Shown in pieces: positions 23,060 through 30,994 of a stretch of DNA of 64,000 bases; position 1 is the first letter of the stretch, and each line of letters opens with the position of its first letter. Under the pieces are notes generated by a model that saw only the letters and a list, made by a program, of their open reading frames with translations, had not been told where the DNA came from and ran no database searches. The DNA is from Bin87 sp964347975 (GTDB lineage Bacteria; Chloroflexota; Dehalococcoidia; Lucifugimonadales; UBA3495). A program made the translations under genes and the position numbers. Where the stretch lies: contig CAYGAY010000004.1 of the NCBI GenBank assembly GCA_964347975.1, forward strand, positions 78,446 to 142,445, in the 5' to 3' direction.

Positions 23060-24313
23060 GTGAATCCATTGCAGCAAACTGAAACCGCAACGCCCGTTGA
23101 CCGCTCCCACCTGCCCCTGGGCGGACGCACTATCATGCCGGGCCTTGCGGTCGGTCACGTGGTTTTTCACTGGGTGGTGCAGAGCTTCATCGTGGCGCTC
23201 CCGGAGATACAGGCTGCGTTCGGCCTGTCGGCGGTGGGAGTGGGCGGGCTATTGTCGGCGCGAGAGGTGGCGGCCGGCATCGTCGCTCTGCCCGGCGGTG
23301 TAGCGGTGGACATCATTCGGCGATACTGGGGACTGCTGTTGGCGGGAATGCTGGGCGCTTGCGCGGTGGGGTCCCTGGTCGTCGGGGTGTCGCCGTTTTA
23401 CGTTCTGCTGATGTTCGGGATAGCAGTGGTCGCAGCGTCTCATTCCATCTGGCACCTGCCCGCGTCGTCGTCGCTTTCCTACCATTTCGAGCAGCGGCGC
23501 GGGATGGCTCTGTCGATCCACGGCGTGGGCGGAAGTATCGGAGACGTTGCGGGGCCGGTGGCGACCGGCGCGCTGCTGCTGTTCCTCACCTGGCGCGAGA
23601 TGCTTAGCATCTATGCCGCCGTGCCGCTGTTACTGGCCCTGATGGCGGTCTGGGCATTCCGGAACATTGGCCGGGTCACGGAAGAGGAAAGGGCGGATGT
23701 TGACATGGCGGGCCGGATCGAGGTGACAAAACAGATGCTCCAGAGTCCGGCGCTCTGGGGCTTCATGCTGGTACGGGGGCTGCGGCAGATGGCTCTGGTG
23801 GCGCTGGTCACCATTCTGCCCCTCTATCTGGACGCCGATCTGGGGTTCAGCGAGTGGAACCGGGGTTTCCACATCGGCTTGCTCATTGCCGTTGGCCTGG
23901 TCGCCAAAACCGGGGCGGGATATTTGTCGGATCGTTTGGGACGGAAGCAGGTGCTGGCGCCGGGATTGATCTGGTCCTGCGTGATGGCCCTGGCGTTGGT
24001 GATTTTCGACGCCGGTATCCCGCTCACGGTCACCATTGCGCTTTTGGGACTGTTCCTTTATCCCGACCAACCGATACTTACGGCGGCTCTTCTGGAGTAC
24101 GTGGGGCGGGAGGTGGCTTCCACCGGATTGGGAGTGGTGGCCTTCGCTGCCTTCCTGATGGCCGCTGTTTCCTCGGTGATCGCCGGAGCCCTGTATGAAA
24201 CGCTGGGATTTGCAGCCGTCATGTACTACGTCGCCGCGTTGTTCGCGGCATCAGCCGCAGTATTTTCGGCGCTGCCAATATCGAGACGAGACGATTCCCA
24301 AGAGGCTAGGTGA
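23060..24313 (+). CDS. MFS transporter
   Basis: A 417-residue, twelve-helix MFS carrier. After a polar N-terminus the first helix is GLAVGHVVFHWVVQSFIVALPEIQAAFGLSAVGVGGLLS; the central loop holds RVTEEERADVDMAGRIEVTKQML, and the second half repeats the A-motif as GAGYLSDRLGRKQVLAPG. The substrate is unknown. The start is a GTG at 23060; an ATG at codon 35 region (MPGLAVGHVV) is an alternative with less N-terminal tail. Its last 8 bases overlap the end of mutM on the other strand. Confidence 0.88.
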   Translation: MNPLQQTETATPVDRSHLPLGGRTIMPGLAVGHVVFHWVVQSFIVALPEIQAAFGLSAVGVGGLLSAREVAAGIVALPGGVAVDIIRRYWGLLLAGMLGACAVGSLVVGVSPFYVLLMFGIAVVAASHSIWHLPASSSLSYHFEQRRGMALSIHGVGGSIGDVAGPVATGALLLFLTWREMLSIYAAVPLLLALMAVWAFRNIGRVTEEERADVDMAGRIEVTKQMLQSPALWGFMLVRGLRQMALVALVTILPLYLDADLGFSEWNRGFHIGLLIAVGLVAKTGAGYLSDRLGRKQVLAPGLIWSCVMALALVIFDAGIPLTVTIALLGLFLYPDQPILTAALLEYVGREVASTGLGVVAFAAFLMAAVSSVIAGALYETLGFAAVMYYVAALFAASAAVFSALPISRRDDSQEAR

Positions 24314-25124
24314 CGTCTTTCGGCTGACACGCCGGGCAATGCCACGAACTTCGGCCGCGCACCCGTATCATTGCCACGGTTCTTCCGCATTGCGGACACC
24401 CTGCTCCGGCGGCCCTGGGTATGGTCCACGGTGACAAAGCCGTCGGCGGGTCGGGCCACTCTGCATCCCGGGCGGCGGCGTAAGCGGCGACGGAGCGGGT
24501 CAGAGCGGTTACGATGGCTTCGTGGAGAACGGACAGTTCTCCATCGGCTAGTTGGCTGGCCATTCGCTCCGGGTGTATTCCAGACAGGTACAGGGCCTCG
24601 TCAGCGTAAAGGTTGCCTAAGCCGGCGATGACCGATTGCTCCAACAGCAGAGCTTTCACCGGCGCTTTGCGGCCCGCCAACGCCGTCGCCAGCGCCATTG
24701 CCGTAAATGAGGGTTCCAGCGGCTCGGGCCCCATTTGGGACATGGCATCGGCAGGGTCGCCCAACAACCAGAGGTGGCCAAACTTGCGTGAATCTATGAA
24801 CCTCATTTCGCGCCCGTCGTCCAGCGGGAACGTGTGCCGCAGCATTGACGGCGGTTCCAGCCCGGCGTCGTGGATGCGCAGGCTGCCGGTCATGCCCAAG
24901 TGCAAAACCAGGAATTGCCCGTCGTCCAGCGGCGCGATGAGATACTTGCCCCGGCGCTGCACACTGGTCACGGTCCGCCCGGCGACACCTTCGATGAATT
25001 CCCCCACAGACGGGTCGCGGACGGTTTTCGCCCAAGTGATCGCGGGGGCGCCCAAACGCCGACCCGCCAGTCCCGAACGGAGCAGATACTGGCGGGTGTT
25101 CTCGACCTCCGGCAGTTCGGGCAT
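24306..25124 (-). CDS. mutM: Formamidopyrimidine-DNA glycosylase
   Basis: A 272-residue Fpg/MutM enzyme that removes oxidised purines such as 8-oxoguanine and nicks the abasic site. The N-terminus MPELPEVE exposes the catalytic Pro2 with Glu3; QRRGKYL carries the conserved Lys; GLGNLYADEALYLSGIHP is the H2TH region; CPQCGRTVAMIRVRGRSSWHCPACQ is the zinc finger at the C-terminus. It begins 7 bases after the ileS stop, so the two may be transcribed together. Confidence 0.96.
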   Translation of the reverse strand: MPELPEVENTRQYLLRSGLAGRRLGAPAITWAKTVRDPSVGEFIEGVAGRTVTSVQRRGKYLIAPLDDGQFLVLHLGMTGSLRIHDAGLEPPSMLRHTFPLDDGREMRFIDSRKFGHLWLLGDPADAMSQMGPEPLEPSFTAMALATALAGRKAPVKALLLEQSVIAGLGNLYADEALYLSGIHPERMASQLADGELSVLHEAIVTALTRSVAAYAAARDAEWPDPPTALSPWTIPRAAGAGCPQCGRTVAMIRVRGRSSWHCPACQPKDVT

Positions 25125-25130
25125 AGCCGC

Positions 25131-28100
25131 TTATCCTGGCGGCGCCAGCCGTACCCCCAGGGTTACCTCCATGCCTTCCACCTGGGCAGTTTCGGACTTG
25201 GCGACATCCTCGGGGAGCGACGTAAGCAAATCGTTGCTCAGCGTCTCTTCCTTGATGTAATCACCGTGAACATCCATCACGCGACCCATGTCGTCGGGGC
25301 CCTCGTAGTAGGTCACGATGCGATCGGTAATCTCGAACCCGGCGCCTTTGCGCAGGTTCTGGATGCGGTGAGCCAGTTCCCGGGCCATTCCCTCATCAGC
25401 CAGTTCCGGGGTTAGCTGCGCGTCCACTGCCACCATATAGCCGGCTTCCAGCGCAGCAGAGTAGCCATTGACGGACACTACGGCGTCTCCGTCGTCGCCG
25501 GCGGCCGCCTGGGCGTCAGCGTAGAGGCCGGACTCAGTATCGGCCACCCGCAACTCCTTGATATTCAGCTCTTCAAGCACCTGCGGGCGTACCTCCGAAA
25601 GGTATTGCTGTTCCGCCGGCGTTCGCGTTTTTACCACCACCTCGGCCAGCGGCTGCCGCACCTTAAGGCCGGCTTTGCTGCGCGCGGCGCGGCCCATGCT
25701 GGAAACGCGGATCGCCAATCGCGTGGCGTCCATAATCTCCCGGTCAATGAGCGCGGCGTCGGCCACCGGGTAGTCGGCCAGGTGTACGCTGTCCGGGCCA
25801 TCCGGGTTGTAACGCAACTCCAGGTTGCGGTACATCTGCTCGGAGACGAAGGGGGCTAACGGGGCCATCAGCTTCGCCACCGTGGTCAGGCAGCGGTACA
25901 GCGTCGCATAAGCTCCGATCTTGTCGGCGTCGTGCTCCGACCTCCAGAAACGGCGGCGGGAGCGGCGGACGTACCAGTTGGAGAGGACGTCGATGAATTC
26001 GGCGATGCGCCGCCCGGCGTCGGTGGGATTGTAGTTATCCAGGTGATCGTCAACCACCTGCACCAGCCGGTTCAACTCGGCCAGCGCCCACCGATCCAGT
26101 TCGGCCTCCGGCCTCCAGTCATCAGGGATTTGCTCCGGCTCGAACTCGTCGATGTTGGCGTAGTTGGTGAAGAAAGAATATACGTTCCACAGGGTCAGGA
26201 GCACCTGGCGCAGCGTCTGCTGGACGAGGCGGTCGGAGAATCGGCGCGGCTCTCCGGGATGGGAAGCCGTGAAGAGATACCAACGCAGCGCGTCGGCGCC
26301 GTGGGAGTCCAGGATGGTGTCCGGCTCAACGATGTTGCCCAGACGCTTGCTCATCTTGCGGCCGCGTCCGTCCAGGATGAGGCCAAGGCAGATGACGTTC
26401 CGGTAGGCCATGTCATCCTGCAACAGGGTGGACAGGGCGTGGAGGCTGTAGAACCAACCCCGGGTTTGGTCAACGGCTTCGCATATGTAGTCCGCCGGCA
26501 AGCGTCCGTCAGCTGCAATACCCGGATTTTCAAAAGGATAGTGCCATTGCGCGAAGGGCATGGCGCCGGAATCGAACCAGCAGTCCATCACCTCACTGAC
26601 ACGCCGCATTACTCCGGGACAACCACCGGGGTCTCTCCCCGCGTTTGCGGGGGAACGCGTTCCACCGTATCCCGGAAGTGATGGATTGCTGCGGTCGATC
26701 ACCACATCGTTTGTGGAAAGATTGTTCCGGTTCTTGTTACAAGGCCAGGTGATTTCGTCCACATAGGGGCGATGGAGGTCCAAGCCGTCCAAGTTCTGGC
26801 CGGAGTGTCCAGACAACTCGGCGATGCTGCCGACACATTCCATCTCGCCGCACTCATCGCATCGCCAGATGGGAATGGGCGTTCCCCAAAACCGCTCCCT
26901 CGAGATAGCCCAATCCACATTATTACGCAGCCACTCCCCGAACCGGCCCTCGCGGATGTGGCCCGGATACCAGTTGATGTCGCTGTTGATGTCCACCAGG
27001 CGATCCTTGACCGCAGTGGTGCGGATGTACCACGAGGTCTTGGCGTAGTAGAGCAGCGGGGTGTCGCAACGCCAGCAGAAGGGATAGGTATGCCGGTACA
27101 CGCCCTGGCGGTAGAGCAGTCCCCGCGCGTCCAGGTTGGCGGCGATTTCGGCGTCGGCGTCCTTGACGAACTTGCCGGCGAAGGGGTAGTCGCCGGTGAT
27201 GATGCCCTGCAGGTCAACCTGCTGGACGAAGGCCAGTCCCTTTTCGCGGCCCAGGGCGAGGTCTTCGTCGCCGAAGGCGGGCGCGATATGGACGATGCCT
27301 GTTCCATCGTCCATGCTGACAAAGTCGGCGGCCACTACTCGGGGAGCGTAGGCGCTCGCTTCTTCCAAAGCGGTCTGCCCGTCGGGCCCACGGACGAATT
27401 GGCGGATGGGACTGCCGTACTCGGTGGCGTCGTACAAGGGGCGGTAGGGGAGGTCAACCAGTTCGCTGCCCCGTAGTGTCTTGACCACCGAATACTCGTC
27501 CTGGATCACGTCGCGGAGGGCAGTGGCGAGTATCAGCCGGCGCCCGTCGGTTTCGATCACTGAATATTCGGCGTCAGCGTCCACTGCCAATGCCGTATTG
27601 CCGGGCAAGGTCCACGGGGTTGTAGTCCACGCGAGGAAGAAGGTGGGGGCGTCGTCAGACCAGTCAAGGGCTTCGAACTGGATAAAAACGCTGGGGTCGG
27701 GCGTGTTCTCCCGATAGCCCAGCGCAACCTCGTGGGATGACAGGCTGGAGACGCAACGCGGACAATGGGGCGTTCCCCGCCGGTCCTCGTACAGCAACCC
27801 ACGATCCCATAATTGTTTCAGTATCCACCAGCCGGTCTCGATGTAATCGGTCTCCAACGTGACGTAGGGATCGTCCATATCGACCCAGTAGCCGATGCGG
27901 TCGGTCATCACCTCCCAGTCCTTCACGTACCGGAACACGCTTTCCCGGCAACGCCGGTTGAATTCGGCGATGCCGTACTCTTCGATATCGCGCTTTGACG
28001 AAAGGCCCAACTCCTGCTCGACGGCCATTTCCACGGGCAGGCCGTGGGTATCCCAGCCGCCCTTGCGGAGAACCCGGCAGCCCTTCATGGTGCGATAACG

Positions 28101-28325
28101 CGAGATCACGTCTTTGAATACCCGCGCCAATACGTGATGGATGCCGGGACTGCCGTTGGCGGTGGGCGGCCCTTCGTACATCATGAAGAGGGGAGCATCC
28201 GGTCGTTCGTCCATCGAACGCCGGAATACGTCCCGTTCTTTCCAGTAGTCCAGAATTTCAGCGTCCAGGTCAGGAAAGCTGACCCGGCTGGAAACCACGT
28301 CAAAACCCGCCATGGCAGGAGACAC
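25131..28325 (-). CDS. ileS: Isoleucyl-tRNA synthetase (type 2), with a 39-residue in-frame insertion
   Basis: A 1064-residue class I synthetase that charges tRNA(Ile). The nucleotide-binding motif is in GPPTANGSPGIHHVLARVF (residues 52-70), and KMSKS is in GRGRKMSKRLGN (about residue 657). The PGIHH form and the overall layout mark it as the type 2 (mupirocin-resistant, eukaryotic-like) enzyme. Between a Cys (residue 529) and the matching Cys before PGVMRRVSEVMDCWFDSG, where relatives have only two residues, there are 39 extra residues (530-568). The insert lies by a zinc-binding knuckle and may disturb it, though the frame is kept. A -10-like TATAAT precedes the gene near 28402. Editing and anticodon domains are present. 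Confidence 0.96.
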   Translation of the reverse strand: MSPAMAGFDVVSSRVSFPDLDAEILDYWKERDVFRRSMDERPDAPLFMMYEGPPTANGSPGIHHVLARVFKDVISRYRTMKGCRVLRKGGWDTHGLPVEMAVEQELGLSSKRDIEEYGIAEFNRRCRESVFRYVKDWEVMTDRIGYWVDMDDPYVTLETDYIETGWWILKQLWDRGLLYEDRRGTPHCPRCVSSLSSHEVALGYRENTPDPSVFIQFEALDWSDDAPTFFLAWTTTPWTLPGNTALAVDADAEYSVIETDGRRLILATALRDVIQDEYSVVKTLRGSELVDLPYRPLYDATEYGSPIRQFVRGPDGQTALEEASAYAPRVVAADFVSMDDGTGIVHIAPAFGDEDLALGREKGLAFVQQVDLQGIITGDYPFAGKFVKDADAEIAANLDARGLLYRQGVYRHTYPFCWRCDTPLLYYAKTSWYIRTTAVKDRLVDINSDINWYPGHIREGRFGEWLRNNVDWAISRERFWGTPIPIWRCDECGEMECVGSIAELSGHSGQNLDGLDLHRPYVDEITWPCNKNRNNLSTNDVVIDRSNPSLPGYGGTRSPANAGRDPGGCPGVMRRVSEVMDCWFDSGAMPFAQWHYPFENPGIAADGRLPADYICEAVDQTRGWFYSLHALSTLLQDDMAYRNVICLGLILDGRGRKMSKRLGNIVEPDTILDSHGADALRWYLFTASHPGEPRRFSDRLVQQTLRQVLLTLWNVYSFFTNYANIDEFEPEQIPDDWRPEAELDRWALAELNRLVQVVDDHLDNYNPTDAGRRIAEFIDVLSNWYVRRSRRRFWRSEHDADKIGAYATLYRCLTTVAKLMAPLAPFVSEQMYRNLELRYNPDGPDSVHLADYPVADAALIDREIMDATRLAIRVSSMGRAARSKAGLKVRQPLAEVVVKTRTPAEQQYLSEVRPQVLEELNIKELRVADTESGLYADAQAAAGDDGDAVVSVNGYSAALEAGYMVAVDAQLTPELADEGMARELAHRIQNLRKGAGFEITDRIVTYYEGPDDMGRVMDVHGDYIKEETLSNDLLTSLPEDVAKSETAQVEGMEVTLGVRLAPPG
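26622..26738 (-). repeat. 117-bp in-frame insertion within ileS
   Basis: Exactly 39 codons separate the two Cys codons that are near neighbours in related enzymes. The right half contains CCCCGC-GTTT-GCGGGG and flanking CCGG blocks able to fold. It is reminiscent of palindromic elements known to insert into genes in Rickettsia, though no second copy was found here. Confidence 0.65.
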
Positions 28326-28381
28326 CTCTACTCAGCGTGTGGGTCGGGAAAACTGCGAGCGTCAAGCCCCGTCGCGTCCCC

Positions 28382-28407
28382 GCAATGGGATTATGCAATG
28401 GGATTAT
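28382..28407 (-). promoter_or_regulatory. Tandem 13-bp repeat with -10-like box upstream of ileS
   Basis: GCAATGGGATTAT occurs twice in a row. On the minus strand the upstream copy reads into TTATAATCCC, giving TATAAT, a perfect -10 box, about 75 bases before ileS. The -35 region is weak (TTTCTG at 17 bases). Confidence 0.45.
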
Positions 28408-28421
28408 AACGCAGGCGATTC

Positions 28422-29219
28422 TTACCAGAAAGCGTGAAAATGGTGTAACGGTCCGTGGCCCTGCCCGATAGGATAGGCGGCGCGGATGGCAGCGGTAACG
28501 TATTCTTTGGCCTGCTCCACCGCCGCCGGGGTGTCCAGACCATGGGACAGGCCGGCGGCGACGGCGGAGGCAAAGGTGCATCCTGTACCGTGGGTGTTGG
28601 TGGAGGGAATCCGCTCCGTGGTGAACTCCAGGAAGCGCTGACCGTCGTAAAGCACGTCGGTAGGCGGGCCGTCGCGGTGGCCGCCTTTGACGACCACCGA
28701 CTTTGCGCCCATCTTTACGATGCTTGCCGCGGCCCGGCGCACGTCAGCGTCGGCGCTGATGGTCTGCCCGGTAAGCTCCTCCGCCTCCGGTATGTTGGGC
28801 GTTACCACGGTGGCCAGGGGAAGGAGGGAGTTGCGGATTGAGGCGATGGCCTCCTCCCGCAGCAGGCGGTCGCCGCTTTTGGCGACCATCACCGGGTCCA
28901 CCACGAGATTGGCGATGGCGTGGCGACGGATGGCTTCCGCCACCGTTTCCACAATTGCGCCGGACGACAGCATCCCGGTTTTGACGGCATCGGCTCCAAT
29001 GTCGGTAATTACGGCGTCAATCTGGGCGGCAATCACCTCGGTGGGCACCTCGTGCACCGCGGAGACTCCGACAGTGTTCTGCGCCGTTATGGCAGTGAGT
29101 GTTGACGTGCCGAACACGCCCAGCGCCGAGAAGGTCTTGAGGTCTGCCTGGATGCCGGCGCCGCCACCGGAATCGGAGCCGGCGATGGTCATAACGGTGG
29201 GCGGTCGCGAACCGGTCAT
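28422..29219 (-). CDS. thiD: Hydroxymethylpyrimidine/phosphomethylpyrimidine kinase
   Basis: A 265-residue ribokinase-fold enzyme that phosphorylates HMP and HMP-P in thiamine synthesis. Characteristic motifs are MTIAGSDSGGGAGIQADLKTFSALGVFGTSTLTAITAQNT at the N-terminus, DPVMVAKSGDRLL, TPNIPEAEELTG and the anion-hole block NTHGTGCTFASAVAAGL, whose second Gly-Asp region carries the catalytic base position. Length is normal. It follows the GYD-domain gene by 33 bases and lies ahead of ileS. No other thi genes are in the window. Confidence 0.95.
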   Translation of the reverse strand: MTGSRPPTVMTIAGSDSGGGAGIQADLKTFSALGVFGTSTLTAITAQNTVGVSAVHEVPTEVIAAQIDAVITDIGADAVKTGMLSSGAIVETVAEAIRRHAIANLVVDPVMVAKSGDRLLREEAIASIRNSLLPLATVVTPNIPEAEELTGQTISADADVRRAAASIVKMGAKSVVVKGGHRDGPPTDVLYDGQRFLEFTTERIPSTNTHGTGCTFASAVAAGLSHGLDTPAAVEQAKEYVTAAIRAAYPIGQGHGPLHHFHAFW

Positions 29220-29252
29220 GGCATTTCCCCTGATTTTGGCGAGACGATGCAG

Positions 29253-29636
29253 TTAGTCGGGCTCGTCCGGCAGGCGCCACTCGTCGCCGCTGTCGCTTTC
29301 GTCCGGTCCGTTGGGAAGCGCAAGGGCCACCGCAGCATCGCGCAGGATGCTAATGTGCTCCTCATCGGACAGGACGCCGATGGGCATTGCGGGCAGAGTT
29401 TCGATATTCAGGCCGGCGCGCACTCCCATTTCCAGCGAAAGCCGGGCAGCGGCGTCGTTGTCCGCGGCCTCCGTGATTATCACAAAGTCGTGCTGGCCAA
29501 GGACGGCGTATTGCGTAAGGATTTTGCTGGTAGGCGTCTCAACTTCGGAAGCGGCCTCGCTCAGCAGATCGGGATTTTGCCGGCTCATGCGCCGGCCGCG
29601 GCCGGTGAGATTGGCAAGCATTATGTACAGTGGCAT
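29253..29636 (-). CDS. GYD domain-containing protein
   Basis: A 127-residue soluble protein of the GYD family (dimeric alpha/beta-barrel-like). PLYIMLANLTGRGRRMSRQNPDLL, ILTQYAVLGQHDFVIITEAADNDAAARLSLEMGVRAG and LNIETLPAMPI follow the family pattern, where GxYD here is GQHD. The function of the family is not established. A 35-residue acidic tail (DESDSGDEWRLPDEPD) is extra. It is probably co-transcribed with thiD. Confidence 0.8.
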   Translation of the reverse strand: MPLYIMLANLTGRGRRMSRQNPDLLSEAASEVETPTSKILTQYAVLGQHDFVIITEAADNDAAARLSLEMGVRAGLNIETLPAMPIGVLSDEEHISILRDAAVALALPNGPDESDSGDEWRLPDEPD

Positions 29637-29798
29637 CTTAAGAACCCTCGATGGCGGCTCCGGGATAATTGCGGCGCGGTAGCCGTGGCAAGTATAACAT
29701 CACCAAATCGGCGGGCCGGCATAGACCGCCCGCAGGCCCCGTGCTATTATCCCGGACAGATTGGAGCAGTAACTTTGCGTCCCCAGGCGGAGGCTCGT

Positions 29799-30641
29799 AT
29801 GGACATCGGCTTGAATATGTCAATCTCCACCAACTCAATCGACGTGGCTGACATCGCGGTCAAAGCGGAGGCCATGGGGTTCGAGTCCATCTGGCTGCCA
29901 GAGCATCCGGTGATGCCGGTGAACCCGGCTTCAAAATATCCCGGGGCGCCCGACGGTTCCATACCCGACTACATGAGCGACATGGCCGACCCTTACATTG
30001 GTCTGGCCCGGGCCTCCGCGGTGACCACGAATATCAAACTCGGCACGGGGATCACCCTGATACCGGAGCGCAATCCCCTGGTACTAGCGGGCGCGATCTC
30101 GAGCCTGGACCGTTTCTCCGGGGGGCGGTTCATCCTGGGCATCGGCACGGGCTGGCTGCGGGAGGAGACGGAAATCATGGGCGGCGATTTCGACCATCGC
30201 TGGACTCAGGCCCAGGAGGCCATCGAGGTGATGCGGGCCCTGTGGACCCAGGACGCGGCTGAGTATCACGGTCGTTACTATGACTTCCCGCCGGTCCAGT
30301 GCAACCCCAAGCCGGCACAGGAGGGCGGCCCGCCGGTGATCCTGGGCGGCAACGCCCGCAACGTGTTCCGCCGCGTGGCCCGTTGGGGTGACGGCTGGAT
30401 GCCGACCGCCGCCAGCCCGGAACAGATTGCCGCCGGCCGGGCCGCCATCGACGAGCTGGCCGATGCGTCGGGCCGGGACCCGTCAACCATCAACATCACG
30501 GTGTTCGGTCAGCCGGCCGACCGGGAACTGATCGGCCGTTTTGAGGAGGCCGGCGCCAACCGGGTGATCATCCGCCTGCCCGACACTACCAGCTCTACAG
30601 CGCTGGACGAGATTGAGCGCATCGCCGGCGCCGTTTTCTGA
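29799..30641 (+). CDS. LLM class F420-dependent oxidoreductase
   Basis: A 280-residue luciferase-like monooxygenase-fold enzyme of the TIGR03619-type F420-dependent group. MDIGLNMSISTNSIDVADIAVKAEAMGFESIWLPEHPVMP gives the first strand and the conserved Glu-His; TTNIKLGTGITLIPERNPLVLA, GGRFILGIGTGWLREE and GGNARNVFRRVARWGDGWMP complete the barrel. The start at 29799 has GGCGGAGG upstream; the frame is open for 184 codons further, but that stretch is antisense to the GYD gene and looks non-coding. A GC-rich hairpin closes the gene. Confidence 0.9.
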   Translation: MDIGLNMSISTNSIDVADIAVKAEAMGFESIWLPEHPVMPVNPASKYPGAPDGSIPDYMSDMADPYIGLARASAVTTNIKLGTGITLIPERNPLVLAGAISSLDRFSGGRFILGIGTGWLREETEIMGGDFDHRWTQAQEAIEVMRALWTQDAAEYHGRYYDFPPVQCNPKPAQEGGPPVILGGNARNVFRRVARWGDGWMPTAASPEQIAAGRAAIDELADASGRDPSTINITVFGQPADRELIGRFEEAGANRVIIRLPDTTSSTALDEIERIAGAVF

Positions 30642-30668
30642 AAGCCACCATTCCCGAGGGGGCGTTTG

Positions 30669-30700
30669 GTGGCCGCGCGGTTCGCGCGGCCACTCTCTTA
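30669..30700 (+). terminator. Rho-independent terminator-like hairpin
   Basis: An 11-bp perfect stem, GTGGCCGCGCG with CGCGCGGCCAC around GTT, followed by TCTCTTA. It closes the F420-dependent oxidoreductase gene. The rest of the gap to 30994 is AT-rich, with a promoter at its far end and no gene. Confidence 0.65.
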
Positions 30701-30881
30701 TCAGAAAATGCGATACATTGAGGAGCGGAATATTAGATATTTGCAGGTCTAATGTAAATTTATTATTAAATCGTCAGCCAAAATGCCTCTCGCAACGAAT
30801 ATCCATCAATATTTTACGAATTCAGGCATATTTATCCCATTGATTTCAAGGTTTCGTACACCAGGAGCGGAAACGTCAGAT

Positions 30882-30910
30882 TTGACTATGCTAACGATGT
30901 TGCCTATATT
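30882..30910 (+). promoter_or_regulatory. Putative sigma-70-type promoter of the ABC transporter operon
   Basis: TTGACT (30882-30887) and TATATT (30905-30910) are 17 bases apart, in an AT-rich gap unlike the GC-rich genes around it. The expected start near 30917 leaves a leader of about 78 bases before the first substrate-binding protein. TTCTTGAC closer to the gene was considered but is too near the start. Confidence 0.6.
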
Positions 30911-30994
30911 GCCCCCGCTATCCGCGCAGTTGGATTCCACAAAACCTGCGTACAGTCATTCTTGACACCGTGAACTTCATCCTGGAGGACCCAT

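Noticed and set aside
29247..29798. N-terminal extension of the F420-dependent oxidoreductase by 184 codons
   Set aside because: This part is antisense to the GYD gene, has no family resemblance, and a good ribosome-binding site marks the start at 29799.
30700..30994. Small gene or RNA in the AT-rich gap before the ABC operon
   Set aside because: The 60-codon frame there has no ribosome-binding site and atypical composition; the AT content is explained by a promoter region.
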